Part shown: piece by piece, positions 17,181-25,967 of the stretch | Position numbering within the stretch: the stretch's first letter is position 1 | How the letters are laid out: each line of letters starts with the position of its first letter | Assembly (NCBI GenBank): GCA_965216105.1 | Contig: OZ244147.1 | Coordinates: 806,001 to 870,000, forward strand | Source: JAALLB01 sp017643495 | GTDB taxonomy: Bacteria > Pseudomonadota > Alphaproteobacteria > Rhizobiales > Rhizobiaceae | Direction: 5' to 3' | DNA: 64,000 nt | Position numbers and translations under genes: made by a program | Notes under the pieces: generated by a model | What the model was told of the DNA's origin: nothing | The model's database searches: none | What the model saw: the letters and a program-made list of their open reading frames with translations, nothing else

Positions 17181-19034
17181 ATGACACCGGGTGACAAGAA
17201 ACCAAAGGCGGACGGTTCCCGGTCGAGGGGAGCCTCGCCCCGTGGCGGACACAAGTATCGGCTCAAGCGGATGCGCGAGGAAAGTCTCAAGCCTCCCCTG
17301 GCCCAGCATCCCCGGGCTGAAAAAGAACAGTCCGAAAACTTTGCGCTTGATTGCGGTTGGGGACGACTTGTCTTTGCGCAGACTTTCAATGATCTGGAAA
17401 CGCTTTCCAGTTCGCTGCGCGAGGAAAAGCCGGACAGGCGCGACATCGCCATTTATGTGCGTGATCCGCATGTGTTGCTGGCCAATGCTCCGCAGGAGAT
17501 GTTTCTTGACCCGTCCCACACGTACCGACTCCAGTTTTCCGGTTACCGTGCCTCCAAACGGTTGCCCAAGGGGTTCTTTATCCGGCGACTGACGTCGCAA
17601 CAGGATGCTACCGCAATCAACCGTATTTATGCATCCTGCAACATGATACAGGTCCCGCCCGATTTTTTCTGGTCCAAGCGGGATGCGCGTTCCATCACCT
17701 ATTTTGTGGCAGAGGATGAACATTCGGGGGAGGTGATCGGTACGGTCACCGGCATTGACCATTTCAGGGCATTTGGAGACCATGACCACGGTTCTTCACT
17801 GTGGTGCCTTGCAGTCGATCCGCAGGCAAGACATCCCGGAATTGGCGAATCGATGATCCGGCACCTTGCCGAACACATGATTGCACGTGGCGCTGCCTAT
17901 CTTGACCTTTCTGTTATTCATGACAATGAACAGGCCATCGGGCTTTATGACAAGCTCGGTTTCAAGCGTGTTCCCTTTTTCAGCATCAAGCGGAAAAACC
18001 AGATCAATGAGGCATTGTTTTCCGGTCCGGCGCAAGATGAAGAGCTCAATGCCTATGCCCAGATCATCATCAACGAGGCACGCAGACGGGGTATTCAGGT
18101 AGATGTTCTGGATGCCGAGGGAGGTTTTTTCCGGCTGACACAGGGGGGTGTAACCATTCGTTGCCGTGAAAGCCTTACCGACCTTACCTCATCTGTCTCA
18201 ATGGCAATATGCGATGACAAGGCAACCACGCGCCGGGTGGTCAGTGAGGCCGGTGTAAAGGTGCCAGACCAGATTGTTGCAGACGCACCTGATCAAGACA
18301 TCGCAGCATTTCTTGAGAAATACGGGAACGTTGTCGTCAAGCCGGCGCGAGGCGAGCAGGGAAGGGGAATATCCGTCGGGCTGGAAACAGTTGATGGAAT
18401 TGAGGCGGCAATCAAGGATGCGAAGCAATATTGCGACCAGGTTCTGGTTGAGGAATGCGTCGAAGGCATGGATTTGAGGCTTGTTGTCATCAATTTCCGG
18501 GTGGTTGCAGCAGCAATTCGCAAACCGCCGGTAATCGCCGGGAATGGGCGCAGCACGGTTCGCGATCTCATCAAGGTTCAAAGCCGCAGACGGGAAGCGG
18601 CCACGGATGGCGAATCTTCGATTCCCCTAGACCAGGAAACGGAGCGTACCGTATGCGCGCAGGGCTATGACCTCGACAGCATTCTTGAAGACGGCGAAGA
18701 ACTTGTCGTTCGCAAAACGGCCAACCTGCACACTGGCGGGACCATTCATGATGTGACCGATATTGTGCATCCTGACCTGGTTGATGCAGCGATCAAGGCT
18801 GCCCGGGCGATTGACATTCCGGTCACCGGCATTGATTTCATGGTCAAGTCGGCCAGTGGCAGCGAGTATGCCTTTGTCGAGGCGAACGAACGGCCGGGAC
18901 TTGCAAACCACGAGCCGCAACCAACGGCAGAACGTTTCATAGACCTGCTGTTTCCACTCAGCATGCCTGCTTCTGCCAGACAAGCAAACCAAAGGCCATC
19001 AGCGGAAAACGAAAAGCAAAAAGGGGAAACATGA
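17181..19034 (+). CDS. ngg: N-acetylglutaminylglutamine synthetase (GNAT plus ATP-grasp)
   Basis: A two-domain protein of 617 residues. An N-terminal GNAT acetyltransferase domain (roughly residues 110-275) has the acetyl-CoA loop QARHPGIGESMIRHLAEHM, and a C-terminal ATP-grasp domain (roughly 330-590) resembles the cyanophycin and glutathione synthetases, with VVVKPARGEQGRGISVG and VEANERPGLANHEPQP. It is expected to acetylate and join glutamines to make N-acetylglutaminylglutamine, the precursor that the AsnB-like protein amidates. The ATG at 17181 has GGAGG 10 bases upstream; a GTG at 17175 lies only 4 bases from it and is less likely. The stop overlaps the start of the M42 peptidase gene by 4 bases. 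Confidence 0.92.
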   Translation: MTPGDKKPKADGSRSRGASPRGGHKYRLKRMREESLKPPLAQHPRAEKEQSENFALDCGWGRLVFAQTFNDLETLSSSLREEKPDRRDIAIYVRDPHVLLANAPQEMFLDPSHTYRLQFSGYRASKRLPKGFFIRRLTSQQDATAINRIYASCNMIQVPPDFFWSKRDARSITYFVAEDEHSGEVIGTVTGIDHFRAFGDHDHGSSLWCLAVDPQARHPGIGESMIRHLAEHMIARGAAYLDLSVIHDNEQAIGLYDKLGFKRVPFFSIKRKNQINEALFSGPAQDEELNAYAQIIINEARRRGIQVDVLDAEGGFFRLTQGGVTIRCRESLTDLTSSVSMAICDDKATTRRVVSEAGVKVPDQIVADAPDQDIAAFLEKYGNVVVKPARGEQGRGISVGLETVDGIEAAIKDAKQYCDQVLVEECVEGMDLRLVVINFRVVAAAIRKPPVIAGNGRSTVRDLIKVQSRRREAATDGESSIPLDQETERTVCAQGYDLDSILEDGEELVVRKTANLHTGGTIHDVTDIVHPDLVDAAIKAARAIDIPVTGIDFMVKSASGSEYAFVEANERPGLANHEPQPTAERFIDLLFPLSMPASARQANQRPSAENEKQKGET

Positions 19035-20200
19035 AGAAGCTGGACATCGATACCGAATATCTGGAACAGGTGTTGGCAGGGCTCCTCGAAATTCCAAGCC
19101 CGACCGGGTACACGGACAATATCGTCCGCCATGTAAACAAGGAGCTTGAGGCGCTCGGGCTGAAACCGGAACTGACCAGGCGTGGCGCCATTCGGGCAAT
19201 ACGGCCCGGCAGGGAATCGCATGGCGCAAGGGCGATCGTATCGCATCTTGATACGCTGGGCGCACAGGTGAAGATGCTGAAGGACAATGGCCGGCTTTCG
19301 CTGGTGCCCATTGGTACCTGGTCTTCACGGTTTGCAGAGGGTGCCCGTGCAACCGTTTTTACAGATGCGGGAAGTTACAGCGGTACAATCCTGCCACTCA
19401 AAGCATCCGGTCATGCATTCAATGACGAGATCGATACACAGCCGGTATCATGGGACAATGTGGAATTGCGCATTGATGCCCTTTCCAGAAATATCGACGA
19501 CCTGCACGGTCTGGAGATTGATGTCGGAGACATTGTTGCCATTCATCCGCAGCCGGAATTCATAGAAAACGGGTATATTGTGTCCCGCCACCTCGACAAC
19601 AAGGCCGGGGTTGCCGTGATGCTGGCCGCACTCAAGGCAATGCAGGAAGCGGGCGTGGAAACTCCTGTCGACATCCATTTCCTCTTCACGATTGCCGAAG
19701 AAGTGGGTGTGGGCGCTTCATCGATACTTGTGCCGGATATCGCTGCCATGTTGGCCATAGACAACGGGACGACTGCTCCGGGCCAGAATTCTGATGAGTT
19801 TGGTGTAACCATCTCGATGGCTGACCAGACCGGGCCTTTTGATTACCACCTCAACAAGAAGCTCGTCGAACTTTGCCGCGACAATGATATTCATTACCAG
19901 AAAGACGTGTTCCGGTATTACCGTTCGGATTCTGCCAGTGCGCTGGAAGCAGGAGCGGATGTGCGGACGGCACTGATCACGTTTGGTGTCGATTCATCGC
20001 ACGGTTATGAACGCATTCATGTGCATGCGTTGAGATCCCTTGCCGAACTCGTCTCCTGCTATGTGGCCAGTCCTGTCGAGATCACGAGGGATTTCAAGGA
20101 AACAGCTCCGGTCGAAGGGTTTACACGCCAGCCGGAAGATGATGCCGAGCAGGAATTGACGCCGGACAGCAAAACGAGCGATCTGGACCTTGGTGAATGA
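19031..20200 (+). CDS. Osmoprotectant NAGGN system M42-family peptidase
   Basis: A 389-residue metal-dependent aminopeptidase-like protein. Expected di-metal ligands are visible: His72 and Asp74 in SHLDTLGAQV, the bridging Asp in HLDNKAGVAV, the Glu-Glu pair in IAEEVGVGASS, an Asp in AMLAIDNGT, and the late His in SSHGYERIH. This clade accompanies the NAGGN amidotransferase and synthetase genes and may hydrolyse the osmolyte or its precursor when external osmolarity falls; its substrate has not been established as far as I know. The start overlaps the previous stop by 4 bases, so the three genes form one translationally coupled operon. The acidic C-terminal tail (about 35 residues) extends beyond the catalytic fold. 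Confidence 0.9.
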   Translation: MKKLDIDTEYLEQVLAGLLEIPSPTGYTDNIVRHVNKELEALGLKPELTRRGAIRAIRPGRESHGARAIVSHLDTLGAQVKMLKDNGRLSLVPIGTWSSRFAEGARATVFTDAGSYSGTILPLKASGHAFNDEIDTQPVSWDNVELRIDALSRNIDDLHGLEIDVGDIVAIHPQPEFIENGYIVSRHLDNKAGVAVMLAALKAMQEAGVETPVDIHFLFTIAEEVGVGASSILVPDIAAMLAIDNGTTAPGQNSDEFGVTISMADQTGPFDYHLNKKLVELCRDNDIHYQKDVFRYYRSDSASALEAGADVRTALITFGVDSSHGYERIHVHALRSLAELVSCYVASPVEITRDFKETAPVEGFTRQPEDDAEQELTPDSKTSDLDLGE

Positions 20201-20268
20201 GACACAATAACTGCCAGCATCTGTGCGTTTTTGAGGGCGTGCAGAACAGCTAGTGGAATCAGCCAAGA

Positions 20269-20290
20269 GTGTCGCATGATTGTCATGTAA
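20269..20290 (+). promoter_or_regulatory. Candidate Pho box upstream of phnG
   Basis: Two adjacent 11-base units, GTGTCGCATGA and TTGTCATGTAA, match the PhoB half-site pattern (C/T)TGTCAnnnnn at the expected 11-base period. They end 29 bases before the phnG ATG, close enough to replace a -35 element. Visual match only. Confidence 0.55.
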
Positions 20291-20319
20291 TTCCTGCAAT
20301 AACCTCGCAGGAGAACGAC

Positions 20320-20778
20320 ATGATTCATAAGGACAATATCAGCCAGAGACAGGCATGGATGGCGGTGCTTTCCAAGGCGGCGTGCGAAGAACTCGCAATG
20401 CTTTGGGGAACGGTCAGCGACAAGCCTTCCTACGAACTGCTTCGCAAGCCCGAGACCGGACTGGTCATGGTTCGCGGCAGGATGGGGGGCACGGGCAAGC
20501 AGTTCAATACCGGTGAGGCAACAGTTACCCGCTGTTGCGTGCGTTCGGACAGTGGAAAAACAGGCCATGCCTACATACTTGGCCGCGACCACAAACATGC
20601 GCGTCTGGCTGCAGAGGTGGATGCCGCCCTTCAGCAGGATGAGAACCGCGAAGGGCTGATGAACAGCATCATAATGCCCCTGGCGGAGCAGCATGAAGCG
20701 AAGCTCAATCTCCATCGCAAGAAAGTTGCTGCTACCAAGGTCGACTTCTTCACGCTGGTTCGCGGAGAGGATGAATAA
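20320..20778 (+). CDS. phnG: Phosphonate C-P lyase system protein PhnG
   Basis: Subunit of the C-P lyase core complex (PhnGHIJ), which with PhnI takes part in forming the 5-triphosphoribosyl 1-phosphonate from ATP and a phosphonate. The protein has 152 residues from the ATG at 20320, which is preceded by CAGGAGA; an upstream ATG in frame at 20269 lies inside the Pho-box-like repeats and is rejected. The pattern GLVMVRGRMGGTGKQFNTGEA in outline and EATVTRCCVR is characteristic of PhnG. It is first in a tight phnGHIJKLM operon, with phnH starting 2 bases after its stop. Confidence 0.93.
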   Translation: MIHKDNISQRQAWMAVLSKAACEELAMLWGTVSDKPSYELLRKPETGLVMVRGRMGGTGKQFNTGEATVTRCCVRSDSGKTGHAYILGRDHKHARLAAEVDAALQQDENREGLMNSIIMPLAEQHEAKLNLHRKKVAATKVDFFTLVRGEDE

Positions 20779-20780
20779 TC

Positions 20781-21407
20781 ATGCCGACAGCCATCAACCA
20801 GACAGGGATATCGGCCTCAACAGCGGGGTTTGACCAAGAGGCCCTGGCATCTGCCCGGAACTTTCGCTTGATCATGGACGCGATGGCCCGTCCGGGAAAC
20901 ATTGTGAAACTCGGATTGCAAAAACAGCCTGTCGGAAAGATGAGCGCAGGTTCGCAGATGATCGCACTCACCCTCTGTGATCACGAGACGCCGGTTCTGC
21001 TTGATACCTCACTTGGCCAAGATCCGGTCGAGGAGTTTTTCCGTTTTCATTGTGGGTCTTCCCTGGTTGATGACCCTTCAAAGGCCATGTTCGCATTTCT
21101 TTCCGGAGTGCCTGATGCTGACATGCTTTCAGCTTTTTCGGTCGGAACACCTGCATATCCGGACCGTTCCACTACGCTTGTTATTGAAGTGGATGGTTTT
21201 GATAGTCAGCCAGACAAGGGGCTTGCGTTGAGCGGACCCGGTATCCGGAATGTACACTACCTCCAGGTTTCCGGAATTGATGCGCATTTCTGGAAATGGT
21301 GGCCGGGCAATGCATCCCGGTTTCCGCTTGGTGTTGATGCAATCCTGGTTTCCGATGATGCGATTGTTGCCTTGCCCCGAACCGTCAAACTGATGGAGAT
21401 TGCGTAA
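20781..21407 (+). CDS. phnH: Phosphonate C-P lyase system protein PhnH
   Basis: Structural subunit of the C-P lyase core complex; no independent catalytic activity is established for it. The 208-residue length is normal. The early segment RNFRLIMDAMARPGNIV is the family hallmark, and later GPGIRNV and FPLGVDAIL are conserved as well. The protein has a pyridoxal-phosphate-transferase-like fold in known structures but lacks the cofactor lysine. It begins 2 bases after phnG, and its stop overlaps the phnI start by one base (TAATG). Confidence 0.95.
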   Translation: MPTAINQTGISASTAGFDQEALASARNFRLIMDAMARPGNIVKLGLQKQPVGKMSAGSQMIALTLCDHETPVLLDTSLGQDPVEEFFRFHCGSSLVDDPSKAMFAFLSGVPDADMLSAFSVGTPAYPDRSTTLVIEVDGFDSQPDKGLALSGPGIRNVHYLQVSGIDAHFWKWWPGNASRFPLGVDAILVSDDAIVALPRTVKLMEIA

Positions 21408-22495
21408 TGTATGTTGCTGTCAAAGGGGGCGAGCAGGCAATTGACAACGCCCACAGGCTGCTTGCGGAGAAGCGGCGTGGTGACCAGCAGGTTGCGGAAG
21501 TCACGGCCGAGCAGATATCCGAACAACTGACCCTTGCCGTTGACCGTGTCATGACAGAAGGGTCTCTTTATGACCGCTCCCTGGCGGCGCTTGCCATCAA
21601 GCAGGCGCGCGGAGACCTGATTGAGGCAATTTTTCTTGTAAGGGCAAGCCGCACAACGCTGCCGCGCTTTGGTTACAGTCAGCCGATTGACACCGGAAGC
21701 ATGGAGATATCGCGCCGGATATCCGCGACTTACAAGGATCTTCCGGGTGGCCAGATACTCGGCCCTACATTCGATTATACGCACCGGCTCCTCGAGCCCG
21801 GACTGGAAGATGGCAACCTGCCGGAGCCGGCTGCGCTTGGCGATGCAGATGACCAGCCTGCTCCCCATGTGCTCGGCCTGCTTTCTGAAGAGGGATTGAT
21901 GGAAGCACCTTCTTCCGGCGGTCAGGACGATGAGCCTGACGACCTGACGCGTGAGCCGCTTTCCTTTCCGGCCGACAGGGACCTCCGCCTGCAAAACCTT
22001 GCGCGCGGTGATGAAGGATTTCTGTTGGCACTCGGTTATTCAACCCAGCGCGGCTTTGCGCGCAACCATCCGTTTGCCGGGGAAATCAGGCTTGGCACTG
22101 TCGAGGTAGAGTTTGTTCCCGAGGAACTCGGCTTTCCCATAATCCTTGGTGAAATCGAGGTGACCGAATGCGAGATGGTCAACCAGTTCAAGGGCTCGAA
22201 AAAGGCGCCGCCGCAATTTACGAGAGGCTACGGGCTTACATTCGGGCATTGTGAGCGCAAGGCGATGTCAATGGCACAGGTGGACAGGGCTTTGAGGGCG
22301 AAAGAGCTCGGAGAAGACGAGATTGCTCCCGCACAGGATGAGGAGTTTGTTCTTTCCCATTGCGACAATGTGCAGGCAACCGGTTTTGTGGAGCATCTCA
22401 AACTGCCCCATTATGTCGACTTTCAGTCTGAGCTTGAGCTTGTCCGCCGCATGCGCAAGGAGCAGGCAGAGGCGTTGAGGGAGGCTGCGGAATGA
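21407..22495 (+). CDS. phnI: Phosphonate C-P lyase system protein PhnI
   Basis: PhnI carries the nucleosidase activity that, with PhnG, PhnH and PhnL, displaces adenine from ATP with the phosphonate to give ribose 1-phosphonate 5-triphosphate. The protein has 362 residues, the expected length. The N-terminus MYVAVKGGEQAIDNAH and the segments RTTLPRFGYSQP and RGYGLTFGHCERKAM are family-specific. The product acts in the cytoplasmic core complex. The ATG overlaps the phnH stop, and the stop overlaps the phnJ start by 4 bases (ATGA), giving tight translational coupling. Nothing unusual was seen. Confidence 0.96.
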   Translation: MYVAVKGGEQAIDNAHRLLAEKRRGDQQVAEVTAEQISEQLTLAVDRVMTEGSLYDRSLAALAIKQARGDLIEAIFLVRASRTTLPRFGYSQPIDTGSMEISRRISATYKDLPGGQILGPTFDYTHRLLEPGLEDGNLPEPAALGDADDQPAPHVLGLLSEEGLMEAPSSGGQDDEPDDLTREPLSFPADRDLRLQNLARGDEGFLLALGYSTQRGFARNHPFAGEIRLGTVEVEFVPEELGFPIILGEIEVTECEMVNQFKGSKKAPPQFTRGYGLTFGHCERKAMSMAQVDRALRAKELGEDEIAPAQDEEFVLSHCDNVQATGFVEHLKLPHYVDFQSELELVRRMRKEQAEALREAAE

Positions 22496-23334
22496 CCCGT
22501 TACAATTTTGCCTACCTCAATGAGCAAACCAAGAAAATGATCCGGCGTGCCTTGCTGAAGGCGATTGCGATACCGGGTTATCAGGTGCCATTTGCGAGCC
22601 GTGAGATGCCGATGCCATATGGCTGGGGAACCGGTGGTGTGCAGGTTACCGCCTCCATTCTCACAGCCGACGATGTCCTGAAGGTTATCGACCAGGGTGC
22701 GGATGACACAACCAATGCGGTTTCCATTCGAAAATTCTTCAAGAAGACAGCAGAGGTGCGGACCACCGAGGTGACCGAGGATGCGAGCGTCATCCAGACG
22801 CGCCACCGCATACCGGAAACACCACTGCGTGAAGACCAGATACTGGTTTACCAGGTTCCGATACCTGAGCCGCTGCGGTTTTTGGAACCGCGCGAAACGG
22901 AAACCCGCAAAATGCATGCCTATGAAGATTACGGGTTGATGCATGTAAAACTGTATGAGGATATTTCCCAGCACGGGCACATAGCCACCACCTATGCGTA
23001 CCCGGTGAGTGTTGAAGGGCGTTATGTGATGGATCCTTCACCCACTCCGAAGTTCGACAATCCCAAAATGAATGATTGTCCTGCATTGCAACTGTTTGGC
23101 GCGGGGCGTGAAAAGCGCATTTATGCGGTGCCACCCTATACTCGCGTGGTGAGTCTCGATTTTGAGGATCATCCGTTCGAAGTCCAGCAATGGGATGCGC
23201 CCTGTGAACTCTGTGGCGCAAGGGACACGTTCCTTGATGAAGTGATCACGGATGATGCCGGTGGCCGGATGTTTGTCTGCTCGGATACGGATTACTGTTC
23301 AAAAAGACAGGCCGAAAGTGAGGCTGCCGAATGA
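22492..23334 (+). CDS. phnJ: C-P lyase radical SAM enzyme PhnJ
   Basis: The catalytic subunit that breaks the carbon-phosphorus bond of 5-phosphoribosyl 1-phosphonate, giving an alkane and ribose 1,2-cyclic phosphate 5-phosphate. The four functional cysteines are all present at C238, C241, C263 and C269, in CELC and FVCSDTDYC; three should hold the 4Fe-4S cluster and the last forms the thiyl radical. The glycine-radical region is IAIPGYQVPFASREMP (Gly29). The length of 280 residues is normal. It overlaps phnI by 4 bases and phnK by 4 bases, keeping core and ATPase subunits coupled. All recognised catalytic residues are intact, so the pathway should be active. Confidence 0.97.
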   Translation: MTRYNFAYLNEQTKKMIRRALLKAIAIPGYQVPFASREMPMPYGWGTGGVQVTASILTADDVLKVIDQGADDTTNAVSIRKFFKKTAEVRTTEVTEDASVIQTRHRIPETPLREDQILVYQVPIPEPLRFLEPRETETRKMHAYEDYGLMHVKLYEDISQHGHIATTYAYPVSVEGRYVMDPSPTPKFDNPKMNDCPALQLFGAGREKRIYAVPPYTRVVSLDFEDHPFEVQQWDAPCELCGARDTFLDEVITDDAGGRMFVCSDTDYCSKRQAESEAAE

Positions 23335-24113
23335 GCGTGGATCTTTCCAAACCACTGTTGAAAGTGGACAATATCAACAAGCAATTCGGTTCAACGGTTG
23401 CTTGTGACGATATTTCTTTCGAACTCTGGCCCGGTGAAATTCTGGGAATTGTCGGCGAATCCGGTTCCGGAAAAACCACCCTGCTGCGGTCGATTGCAGG
23501 ACTGATCGAGCCGGACAGCGGATCCATCTCATATGCCGGAGACGGAGAACTGGTGGAAGTCGACAAGCTTCCGGAACCGGCATTGAGGCAATTGCAGCGT
23601 ACCGAATGGGCCTTTGTTCACCAGCATCCGCGTGACGGATTGCGGATGAATGTTTCAGCAGGTGCGAATATCGGTGAGCGGTTGATGGCCAACCAGTGGC
23701 GCCACTATGCCAACATCCGGGCAGAAGCCCTCAAATGGCTGGAAGCGGTGGAGATTGATGCTTCACGGATAGATGATCTTCCGCGCACGTTTTCCGGGGG
23801 CATGCAACAGCGATTGCAGATTGCCCGGAACCTGGTGACCCGCCCGAAGCTTGTTTTCATGGACGAGCCTACAGGAGGGTTGGACGTGTCAGTTCAGGCC
23901 CGTTTGCTTGACCTGGTTCGGGGTCTGGTACGAGACCTCGGTCTTTCTGCCATTATTGTCACGCATGATCTGGCTGTCGCGCGCCTTCTCTCCACCAGGA
24001 TGATGGTCATGCGCAAGGGTGAAGTCATTGAACAGGGACTGACAGACCAGATACTTGAAGATCCGCAGGCTCCATACAGCCAGTTGCTTGTATCATCGGT
24101 TTTGCAGGTGTGA
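23331..24113 (+). CDS. phnK: C-P lyase system ATP-binding protein PhnK
   Basis: ABC-type ATPase that docks on the C-P lyase core complex rather than on a membrane permease. The 260-residue protein has Walker A GESGSGKTT, the signature SGGMQQRLQIARNL, Walker B LVFMDEPTGG and the switch His in IIVTHDLAVA. It resembles the dipeptide-transporter ATPases, as PhnK does in other bacteria. The start overlaps the phnJ stop by 4 bases; phnL follows after 9 bases. No permease is encoded next to it, which agrees with a role in the lyase rather than in transport. Confidence 0.95.
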   Translation: MSVDLSKPLLKVDNINKQFGSTVACDDISFELWPGEILGIVGESGSGKTTLLRSIAGLIEPDSGSISYAGDGELVEVDKLPEPALRQLQRTEWAFVHQHPRDGLRMNVSAGANIGERLMANQWRHYANIRAEALKWLEAVEIDASRIDDLPRTFSGGMQQRLQIARNLVTRPKLVFMDEPTGGLDVSVQARLLDLVRGLVRDLGLSAIIVTHDLAVARLLSTRMMVMRKGEVIEQGLTDQILEDPQAPYSQLLVSSVLQV

Positions 24114-24122
24114 GGTGAGAAC

Positions 24123-24827
24123 ATGACAGTGGCACTGCGTATCCGGCAACTCAGGAAGCAATTTGTTTTGCATACCCAGAACGGCGCCGTTCTGGATGTG
24201 CTTCAGGGCGTTGACCTTGATGTGAAGCCTGGCGAAATCGTGGCACTTTGCGGTCCGTCGGGAGCAGGCAAAAGCTCTCTGTTGAAGGCGGTTTATGGCA
24301 CCTACAGGGTGGATGGTGGAGAGATCATCATTGCCCACAACGGGCGCGAGATCGATCTCACCACCGCAAACCCGCGGGAGATTGTTGACATGCGCAAGCG
24401 TTCAATCGGTTATGTCTCACAATTTCTTCGCGTCATTCCCCGGGTTTCAACGCTCGATATTGTCTCCAATGGTGCGATAGAGTTGGGTACCGGTCAGGAA
24501 AAAGCGCGGATGGATGCGGTTTCCCTGCTTGAGCGTCTCAGAATTCCTGCCGCCTTGCATGAGCTTTCGCCCCTGACATTTTCCGGCGGTGAGCAACAGA
24601 GGGTGAATATTGCAAGGGCAATGTCGAGTCCGAAATCACTGATGCTGTTTGATGAACCGACTGCTTCCCTTGATCCCCAAAACCGGCAGACCGTTTTGTC
24701 CATGCTCCGCGATCTTGCCGATCAGGGAACCGCCGTTCTGGGAATTTTTCATGACCCTGCCGACCGTGCTGAAATCGGCGCCAGGGAGGTGACAATGGAG
24801 CAAATCAGGGAGCCTGAACATGCCTGA
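24123..24827 (+). CDS. phnL: C-P lyase system ATP-binding protein PhnL
   Basis: Second ABC-type ATPase of the C-P lyase system, 234 residues. Walker A is GPSGAGKSSLL, the signature is SGGEQQRVNIARAM, and Walker B ends LMLFDEPTASLD. PhnL is needed with PhnGHI for ribose-phosphonate formation and binds the complex together with PhnK. A GAGGTGAG ribosome-binding sequence precedes the ATG. Its end overlaps the start of phnM by 8 bases. Confidence 0.95.
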   Translation: MTVALRIRQLRKQFVLHTQNGAVLDVLQGVDLDVKPGEIVALCGPSGAGKSSLLKAVYGTYRVDGGEIIIAHNGREIDLTTANPREIVDMRKRSIGYVSQFLRVIPRVSTLDIVSNGAIELGTGQEKARMDAVSLLERLRIPAALHELSPLTFSGGEQQRVNIARAMSSPKSLMLFDEPTASLDPQNRQTVLSMLRDLADQGTAVLGIFHDPADRAEIGAREVTMEQIREPEHA

Positions 24828-25962
24828 CCAGGTTTACTCGAATGCCCGGATAATTCTGGCCGATGAAGTTGTTCATGGCAGTATCAGGATTGCTGATGGC
24901 AAGATTGCCGATATCGCTACGGGAGCGACGGCCCTGTCTTCAGCACTCGACATGGACGGTGACTACCTGATGCCGGGCATGATTGAACTGCACACGGACA
25001 ATCTGGAACGTCATCTTATGCCACGGCCAAAATCCTACTGGCCCGTAAAGGCGGCTGTGCTGAATCACGACCGGGAGATCACTGCAGCGGGAATAACCAC
25101 TGTCTATGATGCGATATCTGTAGGGCACCTTGATGCAGGGGCACGTGCAGAGGATACTGTTCGGGAAAGCGCAGGTGCGATCATGCAATTGACTGAAAGC
25201 GCATCTCTCAAGGCAGATCATTATCTGCACTGGCGATGCGAGGTATCCGGCGACAAGCTGATGGATACACTCCCTGATCTGGCTTCAAACCCGTTGACCG
25301 GACTTATTTCCGTGATGGACCATACCCCTGGACAGCGCCAGTTTGTGTCGATTGATGCCTATTGTGTGTACTACCAGGGCAAGTACGGTCTCGGCGACGA
25401 AGAAATGAAAGCGTTCATGAGCACGCGGCTCGCAGCGCAGGAACGCAATTCTGCGCCCAATCGTGAAGCGGTGGTCAGGCTTGCACATGATCGCAACATT
25501 CCCCTGGCCAGCCATGACGATGCGACGCGTGCGCATGTGGAAGAGGCGATTGATAATGATATCGTCGTGGCTGAATTTCCAACGACGGTGGAGGCTGCAG
25601 AAGCAAGCCATGACAACGGGCTAGCCGTTCTCATGGGCGCTCCTAATGTGGTGCGTGGAAAATCCCACTCCGGAAATGTTTCAGCAAGGGAACTGGCAAG
25701 CGCGGGCGTGCTGGATATCCTGTCCAGTGATTACGTGCCGTTTTCATTGTTGTACGGCGCGACAGTCCTTGCCAGCGAATGCGAGTCCATCACCCTGCCG
25801 CAGGCAATTGCAACAGTCACCCGTAATCCTGCCGGGAAGGTAGGACTTGATGACAGGGGTGAGATTGCGATTGGCAAACGTGCAGATCTCGTCCGGTTCA
25901 GGGTCGATGAGGATTGTCCGCATGTTGTCGAGGTTTGGCGCGAGGGAAGGCGTATCGCCTGA
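24820..25962 (+). CDS. phnM: Alpha-D-ribose 1-methylphosphonate 5-triphosphate diphosphatase PhnM
   Basis: Amidohydrolase-superfamily enzyme that removes pyrophosphate from the 5-triphosphate made by PhnGHIL, giving the 5-phosphate used by PhnJ. The protein has 380 residues. The PhnM signature ELHTDNLERHLMPRPK is present near residue 55; it replaces the His-x-His of ordinary amidohydrolases. The later metal-site residues are in ASHDDATRAHVEEA and SSDYVPFSLL. The start lies within the last codons of phnL. The stop is 5 bases before the ATG of the HD-domain gene, so that gene is part of the same operon. Confidence 0.96.
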   Translation: MPDQVYSNARIILADEVVHGSIRIADGKIADIATGATALSSALDMDGDYLMPGMIELHTDNLERHLMPRPKSYWPVKAAVLNHDREITAAGITTVYDAISVGHLDAGARAEDTVRESAGAIMQLTESASLKADHYLHWRCEVSGDKLMDTLPDLASNPLTGLISVMDHTPGQRQFVSIDAYCVYYQGKYGLGDEEMKAFMSTRLAAQERNSAPNREAVVRLAHDRNIPLASHDDATRAHVEEAIDNDIVVAEFPTTVEAAEASHDNGLAVLMGAPNVVRGKSHSGNVSARELASAGVLDILSSDYVPFSLLYGATVLASECESITLPQAIATVTRNPAGKVGLDDRGEIAIGKRADLVRFRVDEDCPHVVEVWREGRRIA

Positions 25963-25967
25963 TTGTC

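Noticed and set aside
22423..22980. Open frame opposite phnJ
   Set aside because: Antisense shadow of a conserved gene, with no motif or start signal.
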